Shown here: one piece after another, positions 41,423 through 49,821 of the stretch | Layout: every line of letters begins with the position of its first letter | Position numbering within the stretch: the stretch's first letter is position 1 | Origin: CAINVV01 sp036508555 | GTDB taxonomy: Bacteria; Bacteroidota; Bacteroidia; Bacteroidales; Prolixibacteraceae | DNA length: 64,000 bases | NCBI GenBank assembly: GCA_036508555.1 | Contig: DATCHD010000048.1 | Location: 23,367-87,366 of the forward strand | Direction: 5' to 3' | The notes under the pieces: generated by a model | The model's input: the letters and a program-made list of their open reading frames with translations, nothing else | Told to the model about the DNA's origin: nothing | The model's database searches: none | Position numbers and translations under genes: made by a program

Positions 41423-43075
41423 ATGCACACTATGTTCCGACGCTCAATTCTGCTATTCCTCTCCGTTATTTTCCCGTGTTATCTTTTTTCCCAGGGACAC
41501 ACCACCATATCTGCAGCAACACCTCGTCTGGTCGTTGGATTTGTTGTCGAGAATATGCACCCGGATTACATTGAAAGGTATTGGGATAAATTCGGGGATG
41601 ATGGTTTCAAAAGGATCTATAAGGGTGGTTTTGTCTGTGCTAATCATCATGTGAGCAATCTTATTCAGCGACCCACTGTCGGCATGGCGACGCTGTTTAC
41701 CGGGACCACGCCTTCACATCACGGAATTGTCAACGATAACTGGATCGACCGGCTTAAAAATATGGAAACAGATTGTATTCAGGATAATAGCTTCAAAACT
41801 ATTGGTTCTGATTCTAAATCTGGTGAGCGGTCGGCCGCAAAACTTCTGACTCCTACGCTCGGCGACCGACTGAAAATTGTCACCAAGGGAAGATCGCGGG
41901 TATTTAGCATCGCGATGAATGATTATGCCTCTGTTTTTTCTGCCGGTCATGCGGCAGATGGTGCCTTTTGGCTGGACGATAAATCAGGTAACATGATCTC
42001 AAGTTCCTGTTACATGGATAAATATCCGGAGTGGGCGGCTGAGTTCAATAAATTTAAACTGGCCGACAAATATCTGGATACTACCTGGAAGACTTTATTA
42101 GATCAGATTGCTTACAGTGAGAGCGTTGAGAGCACTTCTTTGCATGAGACAGGCTTTCTTGGGAAATACAACACTTTCCCGTATGATCTTTCAAGGCTTA
42201 AAAAAGAGTCGGGACAATCGTATGGGTTCCTGAAAAACACGCCGTTTGCCAATTCTTATCTAAAGGATTTTGCGCTGCAACTGATTCCAAAAGAACAGCT
42301 GGGCTATGACTTTATTCCGGATCTGCTTACTGTTGTTTTCTCTTCTATGGATAAGGAAGGATACAATTTTGGTCCATTTTCGGTAGAAATGGAGGATACT
42401 TACCTGCGTATGGATAAGGATATTGCGGAATTGTTGAAGTACATCGAAAAAGGTTACGGGACTGAAAATGTCCTGTTTTTCCTTACTTCGACCTCCAGTG
42501 TTTCTTACCAGGCAGATTATCTCAAAGAGAAATTCCATTTAACTACCGGGATTTTTAATCCTGAAAGTTCGGTAGCTCTCCTGAAATCCTTTTTAAATAT
42601 TAAATATGGAGAGGGTGACTGGGTGGAGAAATTCAGCAATCAGCAACTCTATTTGAATCACGAACTTGCTGCTAAAAAGAAATTGAATCTGAGGGACATG
42701 CAGTCCGAAACAGCCAGGTTTTTGAACCAGTTTGAGGGAATTGCATATGCCAAGTCAACCTCCGAAGTAGAATCCGATAATTTTCTGGGAGGTCCACTGG
42801 CTGCTTTTCAGAATAATTTTCATATCAAACGCTCTGGTGATGTGATGATTAGATATGAAGAGGGATGGTTGCCGAAAGAAAAGTACAAGGGGATCGATTA
42901 TACAGACAACGATCAGGTTCCTTTAGTCTGGTACGGTGCGGGGATAAAGAAGGGATCTACTTTGAGAAAGACTGATGCGACAGATGTTGTACCAACCATC
43001 TGCGCATTTTTAGGGATTGTTCCGCCAAATCCCGCAACCGGGAGTGCCATTGAAGAAGTGTTGCCTAAACAGTAA
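41423..43075 (+). CDS. Alkaline phosphatase superfamily protein with lost metal ligands
   Basis: A 550-residue secreted protein (signal IYS-type segment LLFLSVIFPCYLFSQ) that aligns by eye with PafA-type phosphatases (LVVGFVVENMHPDYIERYW; TGTTPSHHGIVNDNW; EDTYLRMDKDIAELL). The metal ligands are largely missing. The first Asp is E43 (VVEN). The D-x3-H site is D310-x3-Y314. The DH of 'TADHG' is replaced by TSTSS at 355-359. The last His of 'DTHVP' is Q498 in DNDQVP. T85 could be the nucleophile but its context differs. It is probably a non-catalytic pseudophosphatase. The start may be ATG 41423 or 41432. Confidence 0.83.
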   Translation: MHTMFRRSILLFLSVIFPCYLFSQGHTTISAATPRLVVGFVVENMHPDYIERYWDKFGDDGFKRIYKGGFVCANHHVSNLIQRPTVGMATLFTGTTPSHHGIVNDNWIDRLKNMETDCIQDNSFKTIGSDSKSGERSAAKLLTPTLGDRLKIVTKGRSRVFSIAMNDYASVFSAGHAADGAFWLDDKSGNMISSSCYMDKYPEWAAEFNKFKLADKYLDTTWKTLLDQIAYSESVESTSLHETGFLGKYNTFPYDLSRLKKESGQSYGFLKNTPFANSYLKDFALQLIPKEQLGYDFIPDLLTVVFSSMDKEGYNFGPFSVEMEDTYLRMDKDIAELLKYIEKGYGTENVLFFLTSTSSVSYQADYLKEKFHLTTGIFNPESSVALLKSFLNIKYGEGDWVEKFSNQQLYLNHELAAKKKLNLRDMQSETARFLNQFEGIAYAKSTSEVESDNFLGGPLAAFQNNFHIKRSGDVMIRYEEGWLPKEKYKGIDYTDNDQVPLVWYGAGIKKGSTLRKTDATDVVPTICAFLGIVPPNPATGSAIEEVLPKQ

Positions 43076-43077
43076 TC

Positions 43078-43980
43078 CTAGATAAAGAAAACGAACATTC
43101 CTCCAACGGCGAGGAATGCTCCAATTACTTCTTTCCAATTTAATTTTTCGCCCATAAATATAATCGACGGGATTAGAATAAAGACCGGAACGGTGGCAAT
43201 CAGTGTGGAAGCAATGCCGACTTTCGTATGTTGAAAGGCCAGCAAACTCAGTGAAACACCCAGAAACGGTCCAAAGAAAGAACCTACCAACAGGGGTTTC
43301 AGTGCTTTCTGGTGGATGATGGAGCTTCTTACTTTTCTCCAGTTTCCTGTGAGACTGATGATGAGCAGAAATCCGATAATCCCGGTGATTGTCCTGATCT
43401 GGGAGGAGGCGAACGGGTCGTAACTTCCCATCCCCAGCTTTGAAAATACGGCTCCAATTCCTTGTCCGGCCGCTCCGCCAAAGGCCAGCAACAATCCCTT
43501 AGCCGGATAATTCAGGCCGTGAGTCATCTTATCATCGACCTCTTCGCGCTTGAGAATAACGATAGCAATGCCTGAAAGAACGAGCATCATTCCTAAGAGA
43601 TTCAGCCAGGTAAAGCTTTCGTGCAGGATGATGGCACCGAAAAGTGTGGCAATCGGAGGTGCCAGTGACATGATCAGCATGGAAACCTTAGCTGACTGGT
43701 AAGAGTAAGAGGTGAAAAGAAAATAATCTCCCAGTACAAACCCTATCAATCCTGATACGGAAAGCCATTTCCAGGATTCCGGAGTGGCATCAGAAGGAAA
43801 CCACAAGCCCCTCATTACTTTCGACCAGGCCATGTACATGATCATCGCGAAAAGGAGTCTGAAAAGGTTGACAGTCAAGGAGCCTGCCCGGCGTGTTGCC
43901 ACAGAAAAAGTGAGCGCTGAAATGGTCCAGCAAATTGCTGTCAAAATTCCTGTAATTTCACCTAGATGGGCTATTTGCAT
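43078..43980 (-). CDS. EamA/DMT-family transporter
   Basis: A 300-residue protein with ten predicted membrane helices in two EamA halves (first half GEITGILTAICWTISALTFS; second half AKGLLLAFGGAAGQGIGAVF). The family exports or imports small metabolites such as amino acids, and the substrate cannot be read. Its stop is two bases from the stop of the convergent phosphatase-like gene. Confidence 0.87.
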   Translation of the reverse strand: MQIAHLGEITGILTAICWTISALTFSVATRRAGSLTVNLFRLLFAMIMYMAWSKVMRGLWFPSDATPESWKWLSVSGLIGFVLGDYFLFTSYSYQSAKVSMLIMSLAPPIATLFGAIILHESFTWLNLLGMMLVLSGIAIVILKREEVDDKMTHGLNYPAKGLLLAFGGAAGQGIGAVFSKLGMGSYDPFASSQIRTITGIIGFLLIISLTGNWRKVRSSIIHQKALKPLLVGSFFGPFLGVSLSLLAFQHTKVGIASTLIATVPVFILIPSIIFMGEKLNWKEVIGAFLAVGGMFVFFI

Positions 43981-44034
43981 CAGTGTTTGGTTGAATGGCG
44001 CAAATGTAACTAAAGTGTGGAAATTCGACGAATA

Positions 44035-46488
44035 TTATAAAACAAGTTGCAGCGTTCCTACCACTCCAAATTTTGAATTGGTTTGATTGAGTTTGTTGTA
44101 GCGCCAGATTCCAACGATCTTAAACACTTTGAAAACATTTTCTAACCCGAGTGAAAATTCGGTATATGGATTATTCTGTAATCCCTTCATTCCGGTGGGG
44201 AATACCATTGACGTGTGCTGTGTAGGATCGTAACTGCCTATCAACGAGCGGACACCAACTAACTCTCTCCATTTCAATTTTCTAAAAAGCGGAATTTTGT
44301 TGAGAAAATATCCCTGGAAATGTTGTTCCAGAAACAGGGACAGATAAGTGTCACTCACAAATTCCTGCATATTCATCATGTTAAAGGCGTAAAAATCATA
44401 CGCATAGGTGTCATTTCCTTCGTGTATTTTCATCATTGGGAAAGGAACATCTCCCCAAATCTTGCCTGCCTGGATGGTATAATAGGTAAATCCGAAAGGG
44501 TTTGTCGGCAATTTCTGATTGATTTGGGCCTCGACCTTGTAATAGTTGTATTGTCCACCCAACAGACCCTTGATTCCCATTGACATGCCCAGGTTAAATA
44601 TGGGTCTGGAATTCTCGAATTTTGACCTTTCAAAACCATCCTGCATATAGTATTCATTCGGTGCATACCGGGTATTGAGGCTCAGTTCGCTTACCCTGAA
44701 GGAAGGGATGATATCCCCGGAGGGTGTTTCAAACTTTACGAAAGGGCCACTGAAAAATTGAGTCCGATTGAAAGAGAACTTGTTGGTGAAGTTAGCGATC
44801 CATTCTTTCTCATAATTGACTTCCAGTCGGTTGACCATATTCAATTTATTGTAGGGGCTGCGGTTCAGGAGCGTATTCAGGATGTTATCAATCATAAATG
44901 CATTCTTGCTTTTCCCGAAAATCTCGTAATCATGTTTGTATTGAATCGACAGGTAGTCTTTTGGCTTCTTCGAAAAATAGTACTCAAAACCACCGCTGTA
45001 CTTGTATTCCTGATCCTTTGAACCATATGCGGCATAGCCATTCAGCCGGAGTTTGGGATTAAATTTCATCGTAGTCCGTGCTCCTAACTTGAACCGGTTT
45101 CCTTCCACAGGATTGTTGGAGTAAAAAGAGTAGTACTGACCGAGCTCGATTTTTCCAAGGTCGCGGTATCCGTAATAGAACATATAGACGTACTCTGCAG
45201 TTGTCTTGTATAACGGCACGTGCTTGATAGAATCAACCATTTTGTAAATTCCCAGTTCCCTCTTTTGCAACTCTATCGGCCGGGATTTCTCCCAAAATTT
45301 CTCGTCCTTGTTCATGGCATCTTCATGGACAGAGATTCGTTCGCTGGCCTGAATCTTTACGTCAACGGCTTTCTCGAAGGTGAAATCTTCATAAAAATTG
45401 TTTTTTCTTCCGATCACACCAATTCTTTTGGACTTCGGATTCTTTTGAATATCAACATCCAGTACGATCTGTTCATTCTTCGGGGTCCATTTTTCGCCGG
45501 TTTTGGCATATTCTACGGTGTATTTGAAGTTATTGACAAAGTTGATATTGGCTTTTTCCGACAGCTGAAGGTCTATCTTTGTGACGGCATAGCTGCCTCC
45601 TTCAATCCAGATTTTACCTCTGAACGTTGGACTCTGTAAAGCTTTGGGTTTAAAAGAGAGCTCATAATATTTCTTTCCGTCGTGAAATGTACTGTCAATA
45701 AGGTAGAATTTATAGAATTGCAGTCCAAGGGTATTTAAAGGGGAAACAAGTCCTACGTCGCTAATTGAAAGGTAATTATCATATGGATTAAGTCCTTCGT
45801 AAATCTTCCCGGTGAATTTCGATATCATGGTGGAGGTCATTCCTGATGCCTTATTGGCGATGATATCCTCGCGATCTCTGGGATTACCGCTTTCATGGTA
45901 ATAGTTAGAGAAGGTTTCGGAAAAGAAGACAGGCAGGAAGGCCTTCCCCTCGGTCTTTAGTGAGTCGATGTAGTCGAATACAAAATCGAAGGATTTTAAC
46001 AGCTTCTTGGTACGCAGGGATCTGTCGACGTTTTTCAGATCGACTTCCGTCTTGGAGTACAGTTTGCTGTGCCAGGAGGGAAATTCGGCCGGATTATTTT
46101 CTTTCTTGTGCTCGATGATTTTTCTGAATAGCGGGATGGCCGGATTTTCTCCGGGTTTTACAACAACTTCACCCGTCATAATCATGTCTTCCTCGAGCTT
46201 GATGTTGATGTTGTCTGTCTGACTTGGCTTTACCGGAATCTCGATCTTTTTGAAACCGATGGAGGAAATTTCAACCGACGCGGTAGGAGTAGGTGTACTG
46301 AGGTGGAAATTTCCATTCAAATCTGACATCGTGCCGATGTAAGTGCCTTTAAAAACTATGGTGGCGTAAGGAATCGGTTCTCCTGTTTTTGCTTCTGTAA
46401 TTTTACCGCTAAGTACTGTCTTTTGAGCCTGCAGATGTTGTACAGAAAGAAAAGTCAATAAAATAACCAGAGAGAAGAACTTGTTCAT
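44035..46488 (-). CDS. DUF5686 outer-membrane protein with carboxypeptidase-regulatory-like domain
   Basis: An 817-residue protein. The ATG at 46488 is chosen because a signal peptide follows at once (FFSLVILLTFLSVQHLQAQ). The longer open frame adds 33 unlikely residues. Residues ~25-110 are a CarboxypepD_reg-like beta-sandwich (LSGKITEAKTGEPIPYATIV). The rest matches the Bacteroidota family DUF5686, with SWHSKLYSKTEVDLKN and a C-terminal strand-rich half ending VVGTLQLVL. Probably an outer-membrane barrel of unknown function; it has no TonB plug. Confidence 0.86.
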   Translation of the reverse strand: MNKFFSLVILLTFLSVQHLQAQKTVLSGKITEAKTGEPIPYATIVFKGTYIGTMSDLNGNFHLSTPTPTASVEISSIGFKKIEIPVKPSQTDNINIKLEEDMIMTGEVVVKPGENPAIPLFRKIIEHKKENNPAEFPSWHSKLYSKTEVDLKNVDRSLRTKKLLKSFDFVFDYIDSLKTEGKAFLPVFFSETFSNYYHESGNPRDREDIIANKASGMTSTMISKFTGKIYEGLNPYDNYLSISDVGLVSPLNTLGLQFYKFYLIDSTFHDGKKYYELSFKPKALQSPTFRGKIWIEGGSYAVTKIDLQLSEKANINFVNNFKYTVEYAKTGEKWTPKNEQIVLDVDIQKNPKSKRIGVIGRKNNFYEDFTFEKAVDVKIQASERISVHEDAMNKDEKFWEKSRPIELQKRELGIYKMVDSIKHVPLYKTTAEYVYMFYYGYRDLGKIELGQYYSFYSNNPVEGNRFKLGARTTMKFNPKLRLNGYAAYGSKDQEYKYSGGFEYYFSKKPKDYLSIQYKHDYEIFGKSKNAFMIDNILNTLLNRSPYNKLNMVNRLEVNYEKEWIANFTNKFSFNRTQFFSGPFVKFETPSGDIIPSFRVSELSLNTRYAPNEYYMQDGFERSKFENSRPIFNLGMSMGIKGLLGGQYNYYKVEAQINQKLPTNPFGFTYYTIQAGKIWGDVPFPMMKIHEGNDTYAYDFYAFNMMNMQEFVSDTYLSLFLEQHFQGYFLNKIPLFRKLKWRELVGVRSLIGSYDPTQHTSMVFPTGMKGLQNNPYTEFSLGLENVFKVFKIVGIWRYNKLNQTNSKFGVVGTLQLVL

Positions 46489-46740
46489 GCGATTAACTCC
46501 CGATCTGTATTTTCTAACATAAAAACTAAACTTAATATTCTCATTGTTACGGCAAATTTGCCAGTAGGATACGAAAAAAAAGAACAATTCCGGAAGGAAT
46601 CCTTGCGAACAAAACTTTTGACTTGAGAATTTGATAATGGTTTAATAAAATTATTGTCTTCTTTTTTGAAATTCGGGTTGATTGTTTTGTAAATTTTCAC
46701 AATTTTGAGGCATCATTCAGTTAATTTAATACTCTACATA

Positions 46741-47574
46741 ATGAGACTAATCATTCAACCAGAAGCAAACAGTGTAGCCAGATGGTCGGCCAATTATATC
46801 GCACACAAAATTGGTCATTGCAATCCAACGCCGGAGAACCCATTTGTTCTTGGGCTACCGACAGGGAGTACACCGTTAGGAACTTATGTTGAGTTGATTA
46901 AGCTTTATAACGGAGGCAAAGTTTCGTTTAAGAATGTCATTTCCTTCAACATGGATGAGTATGTAGGCATTGCCCGTAACCACCCACAAAGTTACTATAC
47001 CTTCATGTGGGAAAATTTCTTCAAATACATCGACATTAAGCCTGAGAATGTTAATTTACTGGATGGTAATGCACCTGATCTGAGGATGGAATGCAACAGG
47101 TATGAAGCAAAAATTAAGTCAGTCGGAGGTATTGATTTATTTCTTGGGGGAGTAGGGGCTGACGGACACATTGCCTTTAACGAACCGGGATCCAGCCTGA
47201 CCTCCAGAACGCGCGACAAAGCATTAAATCTGGATACCAGGATCGTTAACAGCAGGTTTTTTAACAACGATGTAAACCAGGTTCCAAAAACTGCGCTGAC
47301 CGTGGGTGTTGGTACCATCATGGATGCACAGGAGGTATTGGTTCTTGTTGCAGGACACAACAAGTCTCGTGCACTTCATAAAGCAGTCGAAGGAGCTGTT
47401 AATCACATGTGGACTATCACAGCTTTACAACTTCATTCTCATGGAATGATTGTTTGCGATGAGGATGCGACCATCGAGTTGAAAGTAGGCACTTACAAGT
47501 ATTTTAAGGATCTTGAAAAAGAAAATATCGATCCTGAAACTGTCTGGACTATCAAAAAGAACACCTGCTGGTAA
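46741..47574 (+). CDS. nagB: Glucosamine-6-phosphate deaminase
   Basis: A 277-residue enzyme converting glucosamine-6-phosphate to fructose-6-phosphate and ammonia. Motifs include the phosphate loop LGLPTGSTPLGTYVEL, catalytic FNMDEYVGIARNHPQSY, LFLGGVGADGHIAFNEPGSS and DATIELKVGTYKYF. ATG at 46741 (MRLIIQP) is chosen over an upstream TTG. The length is close to E. coli NagB. No nagA or chitin genes adjoin it. Confidence 0.95.
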   Translation: MRLIIQPEANSVARWSANYIAHKIGHCNPTPENPFVLGLPTGSTPLGTYVELIKLYNGGKVSFKNVISFNMDEYVGIARNHPQSYYTFMWENFFKYIDIKPENVNLLDGNAPDLRMECNRYEAKIKSVGGIDLFLGGVGADGHIAFNEPGSSLTSRTRDKALNLDTRIVNSRFFNNDVNQVPKTALTVGVGTIMDAQEVLVLVAGHNKSRALHKAVEGAVNHMWTITALQLHSHGMIVCDEDATIELKVGTYKYFKDLEKENIDPETVWTIKKNTCW

Positions 47575-47579
47575 GTTTG

Positions 47580-48584
47580 TTACCGCTGTCCGAGTGTCGC
47601 TACCATCACTGCCTTGATCGTATGCATCCTGTTTTCGGCCTGGTCGAAAACAATGGAAGCCGGACTTTCGAATACCTCCTCAGTTACTTCCATCGATTCA
47701 ATGCCATATCTCAGGTAGATCTCTTCGCCGGTCTTTGTTTCACGGTTGTGATAAGCAGGCAGACAATGTAAAAACTTCACTTTCGGATTTCCAGTCAGCT
47801 GCATCACTGCTGCATTAATCTGGTATGGCCTTAGCAATTTAATTCTCTCCTGCCATACCGCAGGAGATTCACCCATGGAAAGCCAAACATCAGTGTATAG
47901 AAAATCGCAATCCTTAACGGCTTCAGCAACATCTTCCGTTATAGTTATTTTGGCGCCGGTGTTGTGTGCTATTTTTCTACAGGTCTCCTGTAATTCTTTG
48001 GAAGGTTGATATCTCGCTGGTGCGGCAGCACGGAAATCCATACCCATTTTTGACGCTCCCACTATCAGCGAATTGCCCATGTTGTTTCTGGCATCACCCA
48101 GATAGGCAAATTTCAAGGCGGATAACGGTTTTTCTGAATGTTCTCTCATGGTCAGAAAATCAGCCAGAATCTGGGTTGGGTGAAACTCATCAGTAAGTCC
48201 GTTCCATACCGGAACGCCCGCGTGCCGAGCCAATGTTTCAACCATTTCCTGACCGAAACCACGGTATTGAATTCCATCATACATCCTGCCGAGTACCCGG
48301 GCTGTATCTTTCATTGACTCTTTGGTCCCTATCTGCGAACCCGTAGGTCCGAGATAAGTAACATGCGCTCCTTGATCATAAGCCGCAACTTCAAAAGCAC
48401 ATCGCGTACGTGTCGAGCTCTTTTCGAATATAAGGGCTATATTTTTGCCTGTTAAAATAGGTTCTTCTGTACCACTTTTTTTGGCCCATTTCAGTTCTGC
48501 TGCAAGGTTTAGCAGATATTCGATCTCTGACGGCTGAAAATCAAGTAGTTTTAGGAAATTTTTGTTGTAAAGGAGATTCGACAT
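47580..48584 (-). CDS. arcB: Ornithine carbamoyltransferase, probably catabolic
   Basis: A 334-residue enzyme with the carbamoyl-phosphate loop SSTRTRCAFEVAAYD, LGPTGSQIGTKESMKDTARV, FHPTQILADFLTM, TDVWLSMGE and the ornithine-site HCLPAYHN. It is a true ornithine type and not the acetyl- or succinyl-ornithine type usual for arginine synthesis in Bacteroidota. Linkage to carbamate kinase 11 bp upstream indicates citrulline phosphorolysis to ornithine and carbamoyl phosphate. Confidence 0.9.
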   Translation of the reverse strand: MSNLLYNKNFLKLLDFQPSEIEYLLNLAAELKWAKKSGTEEPILTGKNIALIFEKSSTRTRCAFEVAAYDQGAHVTYLGPTGSQIGTKESMKDTARVLGRMYDGIQYRGFGQEMVETLARHAGVPVWNGLTDEFHPTQILADFLTMREHSEKPLSALKFAYLGDARNNMGNSLIVGASKMGMDFRAAAPARYQPSKELQETCRKIAHNTGAKITITEDVAEAVKDCDFLYTDVWLSMGESPAVWQERIKLLRPYQINAAVMQLTGNPKVKFLHCLPAYHNRETKTGEEIYLRYGIESMEVTEEVFESPASIVFDQAENRMHTIKAVMVATLGQR

Positions 48585-48595
48585 AGCTGGTATTT

Positions 48596-49552
48596 TTATG
48601 ATTCGTAATGCATGGTAATCTTTGACCCATAAGATTTGTCCTCCAGTTTGGAAGCCTCCGTAATGATGCTTTTCACTCCGCCATTTTCGACAAATTTCAT
48701 GGCAGCAACAATTTTTGGAGACATGCTTCCTTCAGCGAAAGTACCCATTTCAAAGTATTTTTTAGTATCCTGATAGTCGAGGAATTCCAGTTTTTCCTGC
48801 GTCGGCAGTCCGAAATCTTTGTAAATAAATGACACATCTGTGAGGATGTAAAATTCGTCAGCACCAACGCCGGAAGCCAGCACAGAGGAGGCCAGGTCTT
48901 TGTCGATGACGGCATCAGCTGTCCTCAGACTTCCGTCCTTGTCGTAAAAGACAGGTATTCCGCCGCCGCCACAGGTAATGACGATATTCCCTTTTCTGGC
49001 TAATTCTTCAATTAAATCAAGATTGAGAATTTTCTTTGGAGTGGGAGAGGGCACCACCCGTCTCCATCCGTTGCCAGTTTTCTTGCTTTCCCTAAATGAC
49101 CATCCTTTCTGCGCTTCCAGGACTTTGGCCTGATCCAGCGTATAAGTGGCTCCAATCCGCTTGGTCGGATTCTTAAAGGCACTGTCATCCGGATCGACCT
49201 CGACCATACTCACCAGCGTCAGGACATTCCGCTGAATATTGTATTTATTAAGGATATTTCTGAACATTCGCTCGATCATATAACCAATACCTCCTTGAGA
49301 ATCCGCCACGCAAACATCCAAAGGCATCGGGGACACCCCATAAACCTGCTCCCCAGCATCATTCCGCATCAGGATATTCCCAACCTGAGGGCCATTCCCA
49401 TGGGTTATAATGAGGTCGTAACCCTCCCTTACCAGGAATAGTAAGTTTTCAATGGTCTCTGCGGTATGTGATTCTTGCTCTTCAATTGTCCCCTTTTCGT
49501 TGTCGCGCAACAAAGCATTTCCACCTAATGCAACAACAGCCAGCCTCTTCAT
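48596..49552 (-). CDS. arcC: Carbamate kinase
   Basis: A 318-residue amino-acid-kinase-fold enzyme that makes ATP from carbamoyl phosphate and ADP. Signatures: VVALGGNALL, THGNGPQVGNILMRND, PLDVCVADSQGGIGYM, VITCGGGGIPV and AVIDKDLASSVLA. It is first of the arcC-arcB pair. Arginine deiminase (arcA) and the antiporter are not in the window, so the route probably starts from citrulline or depends on genes elsewhere. Confidence 0.95.
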   Translation of the reverse strand: MKRLAVVALGGNALLRDNEKGTIEEQESHTAETIENLLFLVREGYDLIITHGNGPQVGNILMRNDAGEQVYGVSPMPLDVCVADSQGGIGYMIERMFRNILNKYNIQRNVLTLVSMVEVDPDDSAFKNPTKRIGATYTLDQAKVLEAQKGWSFRESKKTGNGWRRVVPSPTPKKILNLDLIEELARKGNIVITCGGGGIPVFYDKDGSLRTADAVIDKDLASSVLASGVGADEFYILTDVSFIYKDFGLPTQEKLEFLDYQDTKKYFEMGTFAEGSMSPKIVAAMKFVENGGVKSIITEASKLEDKSYGSKITMHYES

Positions 49553-49646
49553 GGTAAGATTATCCTTGGTTAAATCAGGCCTAATTTAGCGACAGTTTCC
49601 GGATCAGGAAATGACTTATATCCATATGAGTTCCTTTATTAGGATT

Positions 49647-49730
49647 TCAGAAGGATGATCCCCAAGTCCAAGCACGCAAACGGGCACTGCCAATCAGGGC
49701 TGCATCCTCTTTCAATTCTGACAGTGCAAA
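49647..49730 (-). pseudogene. Possible remnant of a ROK-family kinase C-terminus
   Basis: The minus-strand frame encodes FALSELKEDAALIGSARL...SSF then TGA. The LKEDAALIGSARL stretch resembles the conserved C-terminal end of ROK sugar kinases and repressors (xLGxxAALIGAAxL). Nothing upstream resembles the rest of the family, so it would be a ~25-codon relic. It occupies the 269-bp gap between arcC and ftsK. Confidence 0.38.
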
Positions 49731-49770
49731 GATAAAAAAACACCTGGAAAAGGGATTTGAAGCTTTTCGT

Positions 49771-49800
49771 TAACTTTGTCTGGATTTAATCCTAAATTTG
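49771..49800 (+). promoter_or_regulatory. Two -7-like elements before ftsK
   Basis: TAACTTTG at 49771-49778 and TAAATTTG at 49793-49800 both match TAnnTTTG. Neither has an ideally spaced TTTG upstream. The ATG at 49822 is 21 bp after the second. Confidence 0.4.
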
Positions 49801-49821
49801 ACTTTTCTAAATAATCAGAGG

